A DNA stretch of 64,000 nucleotides. Origin: Carboxylicivirga sp. M1479. GTDB lineage: Bacteria; Bacteroidota; Bacteroidia; Bacteroidales; Marinilabiliaceae. The stretch covers positions 1 through 64,000 of the forward strand of contig NZ_VKDE01000009.1 of NCBI RefSeq assembly GCF_007097485.1. The letters are read 5' to 3'. This document shows positions 53,027-60,705 of the stretch, piece after piece. Within the stretch, counting starts at the first letter, position 1. Each line of letters begins with the position of its first letter. The notes below the pieces were generated by a model that saw only the letters and a program-made list of their open reading frames with translations, was not told where the DNA came from and ran no database searches. A program made the position numbers and the translations under genes.

Positions 53027-54925
53027 ATGAAAAATAGAATATTGACTTCCCAAATATACATCCTCACAACAATAGCAACACTATTTTTCCTATCTACGGT
53101 ATTTACTTTTACCTCCTGTACACATCCCAATCAAATTAAAACAATTAATGTTCAGGATTACGGAATTGAAGCCAATACCAAACAATGCATTACATCCGAC
53201 ATTAATAAGCTAATTGAAAGCTTGGGTGATGAGGCTGTTGAAATAGTTTTTCCCAAAGGGAGATATGATTTTTATCCTGATAGCAATTACTTAAGGCCTT
53301 ACTACGAAACCAATACCTATGATGTTAACCCCAAAAGATTAGCCATTCTACTGGATAAAAAGAAGAACATTACCATCGATGCACAAGGGTCTGATTTTAT
53401 TTACCACGGGCATATTCAACCATTCACATTGGATAATAGCGAAAATATTACCATCAAAAATGTCAATATCGATTGGGATATCCCTTTAACAGCAGAGGCG
53501 AAAGTTGTTGAGGCTGATGCGAAGCACATCTTATTGAAGATTGATGAAAGCCAGTTTCCATATTCTGTAAATAGCAAAAGCGTAACATTTAAGGGTGAAG
53601 ATTGGGAAGAAGATTGGAGATTATCTGGAGGCTCGTGGTTAATTGAATACAATACCGAGCATATTATACCAGCACACACAGGTGGCCATGGTTGTGTCAA
53701 TGGCGATTTAGACAATGTTAACTATTCACTTACAGATGAGGGCCTGCTTTTAATGGAGGGTGACTTTACAAAAACACCTGGGGTTGGTAACTATTTAATA
53801 TTGCGCCACAGTACGCGCGATCATGCTGGCATGTTTCTTTTTCATAGCAAAAACATACACCTGGAGAACATAAATGTTTACCATACTTCGGGCTTAGGTA
53901 TTCTTTCGCAATACTGCGAAAATATTGAGATGAGAAACGTAAACATGATCCCTAACAAAAGTAAAAACCGCTTTTTAGCTGGTCACGATGATGGATTGCA
54001 TTTTATGGGTTGCAAAGGCGATATTATTATTGATGATTGCGATGCGCAAGGTCTAATGGATGACCCAATAAATATACATGGAACCTGTATACCCGTATTA
54101 GAGAAGTTGAATAATAAAACCGTAAAGTGTCAGTTTGCCCATAGCATGAGTTGTGGATTACAATGGGCAGAGGCAGGTGATACCGTGGGTTTTCTAGATA
54201 AAAAATCAATGAGTACCATTGCTAAAGGAGTAGTATCTAAAATTGATTATTTAAATAAAGATAGTTTGGTAATAGAATTTGAACAGGCTGTTCCAAAGGA
54301 TTTAAATGCCAGTTATTCCATCGAAAACTTAAGCTGGACTCCCAATGCTACCATTACCAATTGTTTTGTGGGAAGCTGTCGTGCCCGTGGCTACCTCATT
54401 TCTACCCCTGGTAAAGTTTTGATTGAGAACAATGTGTTTGAAACCAGCGGTTCGGCCATTCTTATTGCTGGCGATGCTAACTATTGGTACGAGAGTGGTG
54501 CTGTTACCGATGTTACCATTCGAAACAATGAATTCAGATGGTCCTGCAACTCTTCGTATTATCAATTTTGTAATGCTATAATTAGTATTTTTCCTGAGAT
54601 ACCGGAGCCTGATTCAAAACGCCCATTTCATAAAAATATTCGAATAGAAAATAATACGTTTAACCCAGCAGATTACCCAATTCTGTATGCCCTGTCGGTC
54701 GATGGATTAAGCTTTAAAAACAATACCATAACGCGTAGTTACGATTATGAACCATGGCACTTTCAAAAGCATAGTTTTTTAATTGATGCATGTCAGAATG
54801 TTGAGATCAGTGGAAACATCATTGGTGACAATGTGCTAGGTAAGAATATTTTACTCCAAAGAATGTCAGAAGATGAGTTGAAGTTAAACAATGGCGAATT
54901 GACAATTAGCAACGGAGCTGAATAA
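53027..54925 (+). CDS. GH110-like alpha-1,3-galactosidase (beta-helix lipoprotein)
   Basis: This 632-residue protein has a lipoprotein signal (FTFTSC, Cys about 31), then a right-handed parallel beta-helix with many N-I-T-I repeats (ENITIKNVNIDWDIPL, KNIHLENINVYHTSGLGIL). Motifs HDDGLHFMGCKGDIIIDD and GLMDDPINIHGT match GH110 alpha-1,3-galactosidases, which remove terminal alpha-Gal from blood-group B and linear alpha-Gal structures. Some marine relatives act on carrageenan-type galactans, so that alternative remains. First enzyme of the cluster. Family call by motif memory, not by search. Confidence 0.8.
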   Translation: MKNRILTSQIYILTTIATLFFLSTVFTFTSCTHPNQIKTINVQDYGIEANTKQCITSDINKLIESLGDEAVEIVFPKGRYDFYPDSNYLRPYYETNTYDVNPKRLAILLDKKKNITIDAQGSDFIYHGHIQPFTLDNSENITIKNVNIDWDIPLTAEAKVVEADAKHILLKIDESQFPYSVNSKSVTFKGEDWEEDWRLSGGSWLIEYNTEHIIPAHTGGHGCVNGDLDNVNYSLTDEGLLLMEGDFTKTPGVGNYLILRHSTRDHAGMFLFHSKNIHLENINVYHTSGLGILSQYCENIEMRNVNMIPNKSKNRFLAGHDDGLHFMGCKGDIIIDDCDAQGLMDDPINIHGTCIPVLEKLNNKTVKCQFAHSMSCGLQWAEAGDTVGFLDKKSMSTIAKGVVSKIDYLNKDSLVIEFEQAVPKDLNASYSIENLSWTPNATITNCFVGSCRARGYLISTPGKVLIENNVFETSGSAILIAGDANYWYESGAVTDVTIRNNEFRWSCNSSYYQFCNAIISIFPEIPEPDSKRPFHKNIRIENNTFNPADYPILYALSVDGLSFKNNTITRSYDYEPWHFQKHSFLIDACQNVEISGNIIGDNVLGKNILLQRMSEDELKLNNGELTISNGAE

Positions 54926-54972
54926 TATAAGTTTTAGACTAATCTACTCGACAATTGCATATTAAAACATCT

Positions 54973-57297
54973 ATGAAATCAATACTACAGCTTTTACTGC
55001 TTTGTTCATTGCTTATGAACTTAGCATCGTGCCATACTAAAACGGCAGAGCATTTCGAAATTAAAAAGGGGCAATTCTATCTGAACGAAGAACCCATCCA
55101 ACTGGTTTGCGGCGAGATGCATTACCCACGTATCCCGCATGAATATTGGCGCGATCGTTTGCAACGTGCCAAGGCCATGGGATTAAACACCATGTCGGCC
55201 TATGTGTTTTGGAATTACCACGAGCGTCAACCTGGCGTGTTTGATTTTGACGGTCAGGCCGACTTGGCCAAATTTATTACCATGGCACAAGAAGAGGGCT
55301 TGTACGTGATTTTGCGTCCTGGACCTTATGTGTGTGCCGAATGGGATTTTGGAGGTTACCCATCGTGGTTACTGAAAGAAGAGGGCATGGTATATCGCAG
55401 TAACGATGAGAAATTTCTGGTAGCCTGCGAGCGATACATAGCGCGTTTGGGTAAGGAGCTAGCTCACTTAACTGTAGAGAATGGTGGCCCTATTCTAATG
55501 GTTCAGGTGGAGAATGAGTATGGTTCATACGATGATGATAAGGTATACCTGGGTAAACTGCGCGATATGATTATTGATGCTGGTTTTAATGTGCCACTGA
55601 TGACCTGCGATGGTGCTGGACAGATGCAAGCCGGATACGTCGATGGGGCTCTGGCAACGGTTAATGGAGCTGTGGGTGAGGATATTTTTAAATCAGTCGA
55701 TCGCTTTTCGCCTGGAGGGCCCTATTTTGTGGCTGAGTTTTACCCTGCCTGGTTCGATGTGTGGGGAACAAAGCATTCGTATCGCGATTATAAGAAACCA
55801 ACCAAACAGTTGGAGTGGATGATTAAGAATGGTGTGTCAGTTAGTATCTATATGTTTCATGGAGGTACCAATTTTGATTATACCAATGGAGCGAATACAG
55901 CTTATGGTTATGCACCGCAGCCAACTAGCTATGACTACGATGCCCCATTGGGTGAGCATGGAAATGCCTATCCGAAATATTATGCATTCCGAGAGGTTTT
56001 GCAAAAACATCTACATAAAGGCGAAGCATTGCCTGATGTACCTGCTGAAAACCCAATTATAGAAATACCGGAAATAAAACTTAATGAAAGTGCAGCTTTA
56101 GCAGAAGCCTTTAATAGCCGTAAAAAATCTGTTCATCCACTTTCTATGGAGGATGTGAACCAGGATTTTGGCTATATCCATTACGAAACCGAACTTACAA
56201 AGGCAGTTAAGGGGCAGTTGACTATTAAGGATGTGCGCGACTATGCTGTTATCATGCTTAATGGAAAGCAAATTGGCAGTTTAGACCGTCGCCATCGACA
56301 AAGTAGTATTGAAATTGATGTGAAGCAGGTGCCAGCCAAATTAGAGATCATCGTCGAAAATGTTGGACGTGTTAACTATGGCTCTGATATATTAAATAAT
56401 CGCAAAGGCATTACAGAGAAAGTAAGTATTAATGGCGAGGAGATTTTAAACTGGACCAACACGCCATTACCCTTGTACAAAGCACCTGTTGGGCAATATG
56501 CTTATTCAGCAAAAAACATAAAAGGGCAGCCGGCCTTTCATAAAGCCAACTTTAATTTGAAAAGTTTGGGGGATACCTTTCTCGACTTGAGTGATTTTGG
56601 TAAAGGAGCTGTTTGGATCAACGGTCGTTCTTTGGGTAAATTTTGGAACATAGGGCCGCAGCAAACTCTTTATGTGCCTGCTCCATGGTTAAAAGAGGGT
56701 AATAATGAGTTATTGATTTTCACACTTGAAGATACTGGAGCACGAAAATTAGGTGGTCTAAAGCAGCCAATACTTGATCAATTGGGTAAGGATAAAAATG
56801 CCCAAGAAAGACCTAAACGAAACAATAATAAGAAACCTCAGCTTGATGATGGCGATGTTGTGCTTAAGTCTGAAATGCTAAAGCAAGCGGGCTGGCAAAG
56901 TTTCAGTTTCGAGAATGCGATTACACTGCGCCATTTGGCCTTACAAACATTATCGTCTTTTGATGATGATTTTAGTTGCCTGAGTGAGCTGGAGGTATTG
57001 GATGAAAACGGTAAACCTATAACCAAAGATACCTGGAAGGTTGTATACGCCAGTAGTGAAGAGGAAATGGCGAACGAAGGCTTTGCCGATTATTTGATTG
57101 ATGGTGATTTGGGTAGCTATTGGCACTCTAAATGGCACCAAAAAGGGGAGCAACATCCGCACACAATTATTATTGATTTGGGAGAGATTACCAATGCCAC
57201 TGGCTTAAGGTTAAGGCATCGAAATATTACACAGGCTGGTGTGGTAAAAGATTTTAAAGTGTATGCCCGCCCTCAGTTCTTTTTGTTTAATGATTAA
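54973..57297 (+). CDS. GH35 beta-galactosidase with C-terminal F5/8-type domain
   Basis: This lipoprotein of 774 residues from the ATG at 54973 (the TTG six codons earlier is less likely) has a signal with ASC near residue 21. The TIM barrel carries VCGEMHYPRIPHEYWRDRLQ, RPGPYVCAEWDFGGYPSWLL, the acid/base in QVENEYGSY (about 179-187) and the nucleophile segment VAEFYPAWFDVWG. HGGTNFDYTNG is also present. C-terminal beta-sandwiches include a galactose-binding-like domain. It removes terminal beta-linked galactose. Follows GH110 with a 47-bp gap. Confidence 0.93.
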   Translation: MKSILQLLLLCSLLMNLASCHTKTAEHFEIKKGQFYLNEEPIQLVCGEMHYPRIPHEYWRDRLQRAKAMGLNTMSAYVFWNYHERQPGVFDFDGQADLAKFITMAQEEGLYVILRPGPYVCAEWDFGGYPSWLLKEEGMVYRSNDEKFLVACERYIARLGKELAHLTVENGGPILMVQVENEYGSYDDDKVYLGKLRDMIIDAGFNVPLMTCDGAGQMQAGYVDGALATVNGAVGEDIFKSVDRFSPGGPYFVAEFYPAWFDVWGTKHSYRDYKKPTKQLEWMIKNGVSVSIYMFHGGTNFDYTNGANTAYGYAPQPTSYDYDAPLGEHGNAYPKYYAFREVLQKHLHKGEALPDVPAENPIIEIPEIKLNESAALAEAFNSRKKSVHPLSMEDVNQDFGYIHYETELTKAVKGQLTIKDVRDYAVIMLNGKQIGSLDRRHRQSSIEIDVKQVPAKLEIIVENVGRVNYGSDILNNRKGITEKVSINGEEILNWTNTPLPLYKAPVGQYAYSAKNIKGQPAFHKANFNLKSLGDTFLDLSDFGKGAVWINGRSLGKFWNIGPQQTLYVPAPWLKEGNNELLIFTLEDTGARKLGGLKQPILDQLGKDKNAQERPKRNNNKKPQLDDGDVVLKSEMLKQAGWQSFSFENAITLRHLALQTLSSFDDDFSCLSELEVLDENGKPITKDTWKVVYASSEEEMANEGFADYLIDGDLGSYWHSKWHQKGEQHPHTIIIDLGEITNATGLRLRHRNITQAGVVKDFKVYARPQFFLFND

Positions 57298-57334
57298 GAA
57301 ACAACTCTTGAAGACCTCTTTAATATTAAAACCC

Positions 57335-58933
57335 ATGTTTATGAAATCTACAATTATTATTACCGTATTCTTTGCGCTAGTCACATCTATTCAAGCTCAA
57401 GTGTCAATTATCCCACAACCATTAAACATTGAAATAGGGCAAGGAAATTATCGTTTGACCGCACAAACGCACATTGTAAGTAATAAAGCGAATGAAGATA
57501 ATGCACGTTACTTGCAGTCGCTACTTGAACCATATTTTAAAAAGAGCTTAAGTACTCATTCAAGAGGCAATAAGGGCATTATGCTTCAGATCGATGAAGC
57601 GGTACAAAAGACTTTAGGCGGTGAAGGCTATGTGTTGGAAACAACTAAGGATGGTGTGAAAATAGTTGGCTCAACACCAACTGGTGTTTTTTATGGTATC
57701 CAATCATTAAAGCAAATGCTACCGCTTGATGCTTCTAATACCTTGGAATACGATTTACCATTTGTGAAAATAGAAGACAAACCACGCTTTGGATGGCGAG
57801 CTTTTATGCTTGATGAAGCACGTTATTTCAAGGGTATGGACCAGGTGAAAAAGCTGCTTGACCAGATGGCTCTTTTAAAGATGAATGTGTTTCATTGGCA
57901 TTTGACCGATGATCAGGGCTGGCGCATTGAAATTAAGAAGTATCCTCTATTAACAGAAGTTGGTTCTAAGCGAAGTAACACGCAGGTGGGTGGTTGGAAT
58001 AGTGAGGAGCGTTCAGGTGAGTCGCATAGTGGTTATTATACTCAAGCGCAGATTAAGGAGATTGTCGATTACGCCAGCCAGCGTCAGATCACTATTATTC
58101 CAGAAATTGAAATGCCAGGGCATGCCTCTGCGGCTATTGCAGCCTACCCGTGGTTAGGTACCATTGGTAAACTCAAAGAAGTACCTGTTGTGTTTGGTAA
58201 ATTAGATGACTCATTTAACGTGGCCGATCCGCGTGTATATGGTTTTATTGAAGAGGTATTATCTGAGGTGATGGCTTTGTTTCCTGCTAAAACTATTCAC
58301 ATTGGTGGTGATGAGGTGCGCTTTGATGCATGGAAAGAATCTGACGAAGTACAACAATTTATGAAAGAGAAAGGCCTGCAATCGCCAGCCGATCTACAGA
58401 TATACTTTACCAACAAAGTGTCTAATTATATCGATGAGAATGGTCATCGTATGATGGGATGGAATGAGATATTAGGTGGAGATGTGCATGAATGGCAAAA
58501 GGCCGAAGATGTGAAAGTAACTGAGAAGCTAGCGCCAAGTGCCATCATTCATTTTTGGAAAGGCAACACCGATTTAATAAATGAGGCGGTAACAAATGGT
58601 TATGATATCGTTAATTCGTATCATGAATATACCTATCTCGATTACGGATATAACTACATCTCACTTGAAAAAGCCTATGGTTTTAATCCTATTCCAGCGG
58701 ATTTAGACCCTCAATATCATCATAAAGTATTAGGCTGTGGTTGTCAAATGTGGAGCGAATGGATTCCTGAAGTGCGTGACTTGGACCGTATGGTTTTTCC
58801 TCGTTTGGCTGCATACGCCGAAGTAGGATGGACGGACCATCAAGAAAAAGATTATTCATTATTTCGGGAGAAGCTAGATAAGCTGTTGTTGCTGTGGGAA
58901 AGAAGTGGCATTCAAGTTCAGAAGTTTGAATAA
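57335..58933 (+). CDS. GH20 beta-N-acetylhexosaminidase
   Basis: This 532-residue exported protein (ATG at 57335 or 57341; earlier codons overlap GH35) has a signal to SIQAQ. It has an N-terminal GH20b-type domain, then the barrel with FHWHLTDDQGWRIEIKKYP, PEIEMPGHASAAIAAYPWL and the catalytic Asp-Glu in HIGGDEVRFDAWKES (about 321-335). It removes terminal beta-GlcNAc or beta-GalNAc by substrate-assisted catalysis. Its place next to GH35 fits stepwise cleavage of Gal-HexNAc chains. Confidence 0.94.
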   Translation: MFMKSTIIITVFFALVTSIQAQVSIIPQPLNIEIGQGNYRLTAQTHIVSNKANEDNARYLQSLLEPYFKKSLSTHSRGNKGIMLQIDEAVQKTLGGEGYVLETTKDGVKIVGSTPTGVFYGIQSLKQMLPLDASNTLEYDLPFVKIEDKPRFGWRAFMLDEARYFKGMDQVKKLLDQMALLKMNVFHWHLTDDQGWRIEIKKYPLLTEVGSKRSNTQVGGWNSEERSGESHSGYYTQAQIKEIVDYASQRQITIIPEIEMPGHASAAIAAYPWLGTIGKLKEVPVVFGKLDDSFNVADPRVYGFIEEVLSEVMALFPAKTIHIGGDEVRFDAWKESDEVQQFMKEKGLQSPADLQIYFTNKVSNYIDENGHRMMGWNEILGGDVHEWQKAEDVKVTEKLAPSAIIHFWKGNTDLINEAVTNGYDIVNSYHEYTYLDYGYNYISLEKAYGFNPIPADLDPQYHHKVLGCGCQMWSEWIPEVRDLDRMVFPRLAAYAEVGWTDHQEKDYSLFREKLDKLLLLWERSGIQVQKFE

Positions 58934-58951
58934 GCTCTAAACTCGATTGTA

Positions 58952-58987
58952 GTCAAGAGCAAATGGCTTTTTAGGATGCTTCTTGAC
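58952..58987 (+). terminator. Possible stem-loop terminator after GH20
   Basis: GTCAAGAGCA and TGCTTCTTGAC form an imperfect stem (58952-58961 and 58977-58987) around a T-containing loop. No strong T-run follows, so it may only be a processing stem. Confidence 0.35.
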
Positions 58988-59060
58988 CTATTTATACAGG
59001 CAAAGTGTCTTTATTATTAAGAAATACATCCAACTATTTATGCACTAAAATCATTATCAA

Positions 59061-60200
59061 ATGAGAGTCTTGGTCATTCTTTTTTCCTTTCTAATAACGA
59101 TTAATTCATATGCTCAGGTAGATACTGATCGTATGAAATTTAAACACAAACCCTATGTACAGGCAGTTACCAATCACTCAGCCAGTATACTGTTTGCTAC
59201 CACTCAACAAGCCGTTGCCTCCGTTTTTATTTCGGAACAAGGAGCCGATGGGCAAACAATTACAAATAGCACACACGGTTTGGTTAATGCAGGAGATAAA
59301 CTTCACACGCTTGACTTAAAAAACTTAAAAGAGGGCACTACTTATACCTATCGAGCCATTGCGCGTCAGCTAATGCAACTAACGCCCTACTATACATATT
59401 ATGGCGATACCATTTATTCCGATACCTATCGTTTTACCACCCGAAGTAGTATATCGGATACCACACGTTTTATTGTAATGGCCGATATTCATGGCGATAC
59501 AAAAAAGTTACAGGCTCACATAAACACTTCTTTTCAGCCAGATTTTTACCTATTTAATGGTGATGTTATTAATGATTTTCATCGCGAAGAAGATTTTACA
59601 GAATGTATACTCAAACCATCCATTGAATTGTTTGCTGCCGAAAAACCATTTTATTATTGCCGTGGTAACCACGAAACACGTGGTTTTTTCGCACGTCGTT
59701 TGTTTGATTACATCGATACACCAAGCGGTAAACCTTACTACACAATTTCGCAAGGTCCCTTATTAATTATTGTGATGGATGTTGGTGAAGATAAACCAGA
59801 CGATAACCGTTACTACTATGGATTGGCCAATTTTGATGCCTATCGACAAGAGCAATCCGAATGGTTGAAGGATGTGGTGAAAAGTGATGCCTTTAAAAAA
59901 GCCAAGTACAAAATTGTGTGCTCGCATATTCCTTTCCTGGGTTTAGAAACCGCCTATCCTGTTGATAAGAAGGTGTATGCTATGTGGGGTCCAATACTTG
60001 AAAAAGCTAAAATCGACTTGATGATATCAGGTCATACGCATGAATACTTTTGGTATACGAAAGAAAAATCACCAGCGAAGTACCCTGTTTTAATAACTGA
60101 TAATAAGCAGCGAGCAGAGGTGTTGGTTAATGAAAATGGGATCAGCATTAAGGTTGTTGATACGGAGCAAAATGTGATTGAGGTCATTAGCCTAGATTAA
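59061..60200 (+). CDS. Secreted metallophosphoesterase (purple-acid-phosphatase-like)
   Basis: This 379-residue exported protein has a signal to NSYAQ (about 19), a fibronectin-III-like N-terminal domain (about 25-125: KPYVQAVTNHSASILFA) and a calcineurin-type phosphoesterase domain. Metal motifs are MADIHGD (about 139-145), NGDVI, YCRGNHETRG, CSHIPFLG and SGHTHEYFW. It could remove phosphate groups from the target glycan or supply phosphate. It sits inside the sugar locus on the same strand but without an obvious tight link. Confidence 0.85.
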   Translation: MRVLVILFSFLITINSYAQVDTDRMKFKHKPYVQAVTNHSASILFATTQQAVASVFISEQGADGQTITNSTHGLVNAGDKLHTLDLKNLKEGTTYTYRAIARQLMQLTPYYTYYGDTIYSDTYRFTTRSSISDTTRFIVMADIHGDTKKLQAHINTSFQPDFYLFNGDVINDFHREEDFTECILKPSIELFAAEKPFYYCRGNHETRGFFARRLFDYIDTPSGKPYYTISQGPLLIIVMDVGEDKPDDNRYYYGLANFDAYRQEQSEWLKDVVKSDAFKKAKYKIVCSHIPFLGLETAYPVDKKVYAMWGPILEKAKIDLMISGHTHEYFWYTKEKSPAKYPVLITDNKQRAEVLVNENGISIKVVDTEQNVIEVISLD

Positions 60201-60282
60201 GAATTCTGGACAGGTGTGACCTAGTTTTTTCTTAAACGGCCGTTACCACCGGGGTAGTTGGCTAATGTGAAATCAATAACTT

Positions 60283-60471
60283 TTTCTTACAATAGGCTCC
60301 TTAGGGTTTACAATGCGTTCCTTGGGTGGTACAATTGGCTCATTAGATGGTAAAATCGTCTCCTTGGCTCGTTGGAACGGCTCCTTGAAGGTTATATTCG
60401 ACGCCTTGGGTGTACAAATCAATTCCTTAAGCGGGATTATGGCCTCCTTGACCGGTACGGTTGGCATTTAT
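60283..60471. repeat. Nine-unit 21-bp tandem repeat in a 505-bp gene-poor gap
   Basis: The degenerate anchor CTCCTT recurs at 60297, 60318, 60339, 60360, 60381, 60402, 60423 and 60444, exactly 21 bp apart, with a decayed ninth unit at 60465. Units differ at many sites, yet no length change has occurred in any. The phase would code seven residues. The reverse strand reads as a 64-residue frame (60273-60467) with a PxKExI-V heptad. The forward strand gives a hydrophobic heptad (TIGSLGG-like). Which strand, if any, is used is not clear. The rest of the gap (60201-60705) holds no gene; the ECF-type element lies at its right end. Confidence 0.8.
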
Positions 60472-60646
60472 GCCGATAAAGTAATTGAATGATTAATTTG
60501 TTTTAACAATTATTGTAGTACTCTGACACTTATGTAAATAAGGTCTTTATAACTTGTAGCTCTTTATGTAGAGGTGCTCAAAGACCTATCCTATATCTCA
60601 AAAAAACTGTTTTATAGTTTTGAACGCCGAATTGTAGCACGTTTGA

Positions 60647-60684
60647 AATAGGACCATCCTTTAGCAGAAGGATAGTATAGGTGA
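60647..60684 (+). promoter_or_regulatory. ECF-type promoter element, copy 2 (before GH95)
   Basis: AATAGGACC (60647-60655), 14 bases, GGATAGTATAGGTGA (60670-60684): the same bipartite sequence as at 46504-46541. The spacer here also forms a short ATCCTT/AAGGAT hairpin, absent from copy 1. The GH95 start is 22 bases downstream, making it a likely target of the local sigma factor. Confidence 0.65.
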
Positions 60685-60705
60685 GTAGGATTAATAACAA
60701 ATTAT

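Noticed and set aside
60283-60471. CRISPR array
   Set aside because: Units are adjacent 21-mers without spacers, differ in sequence and have no cas genes.
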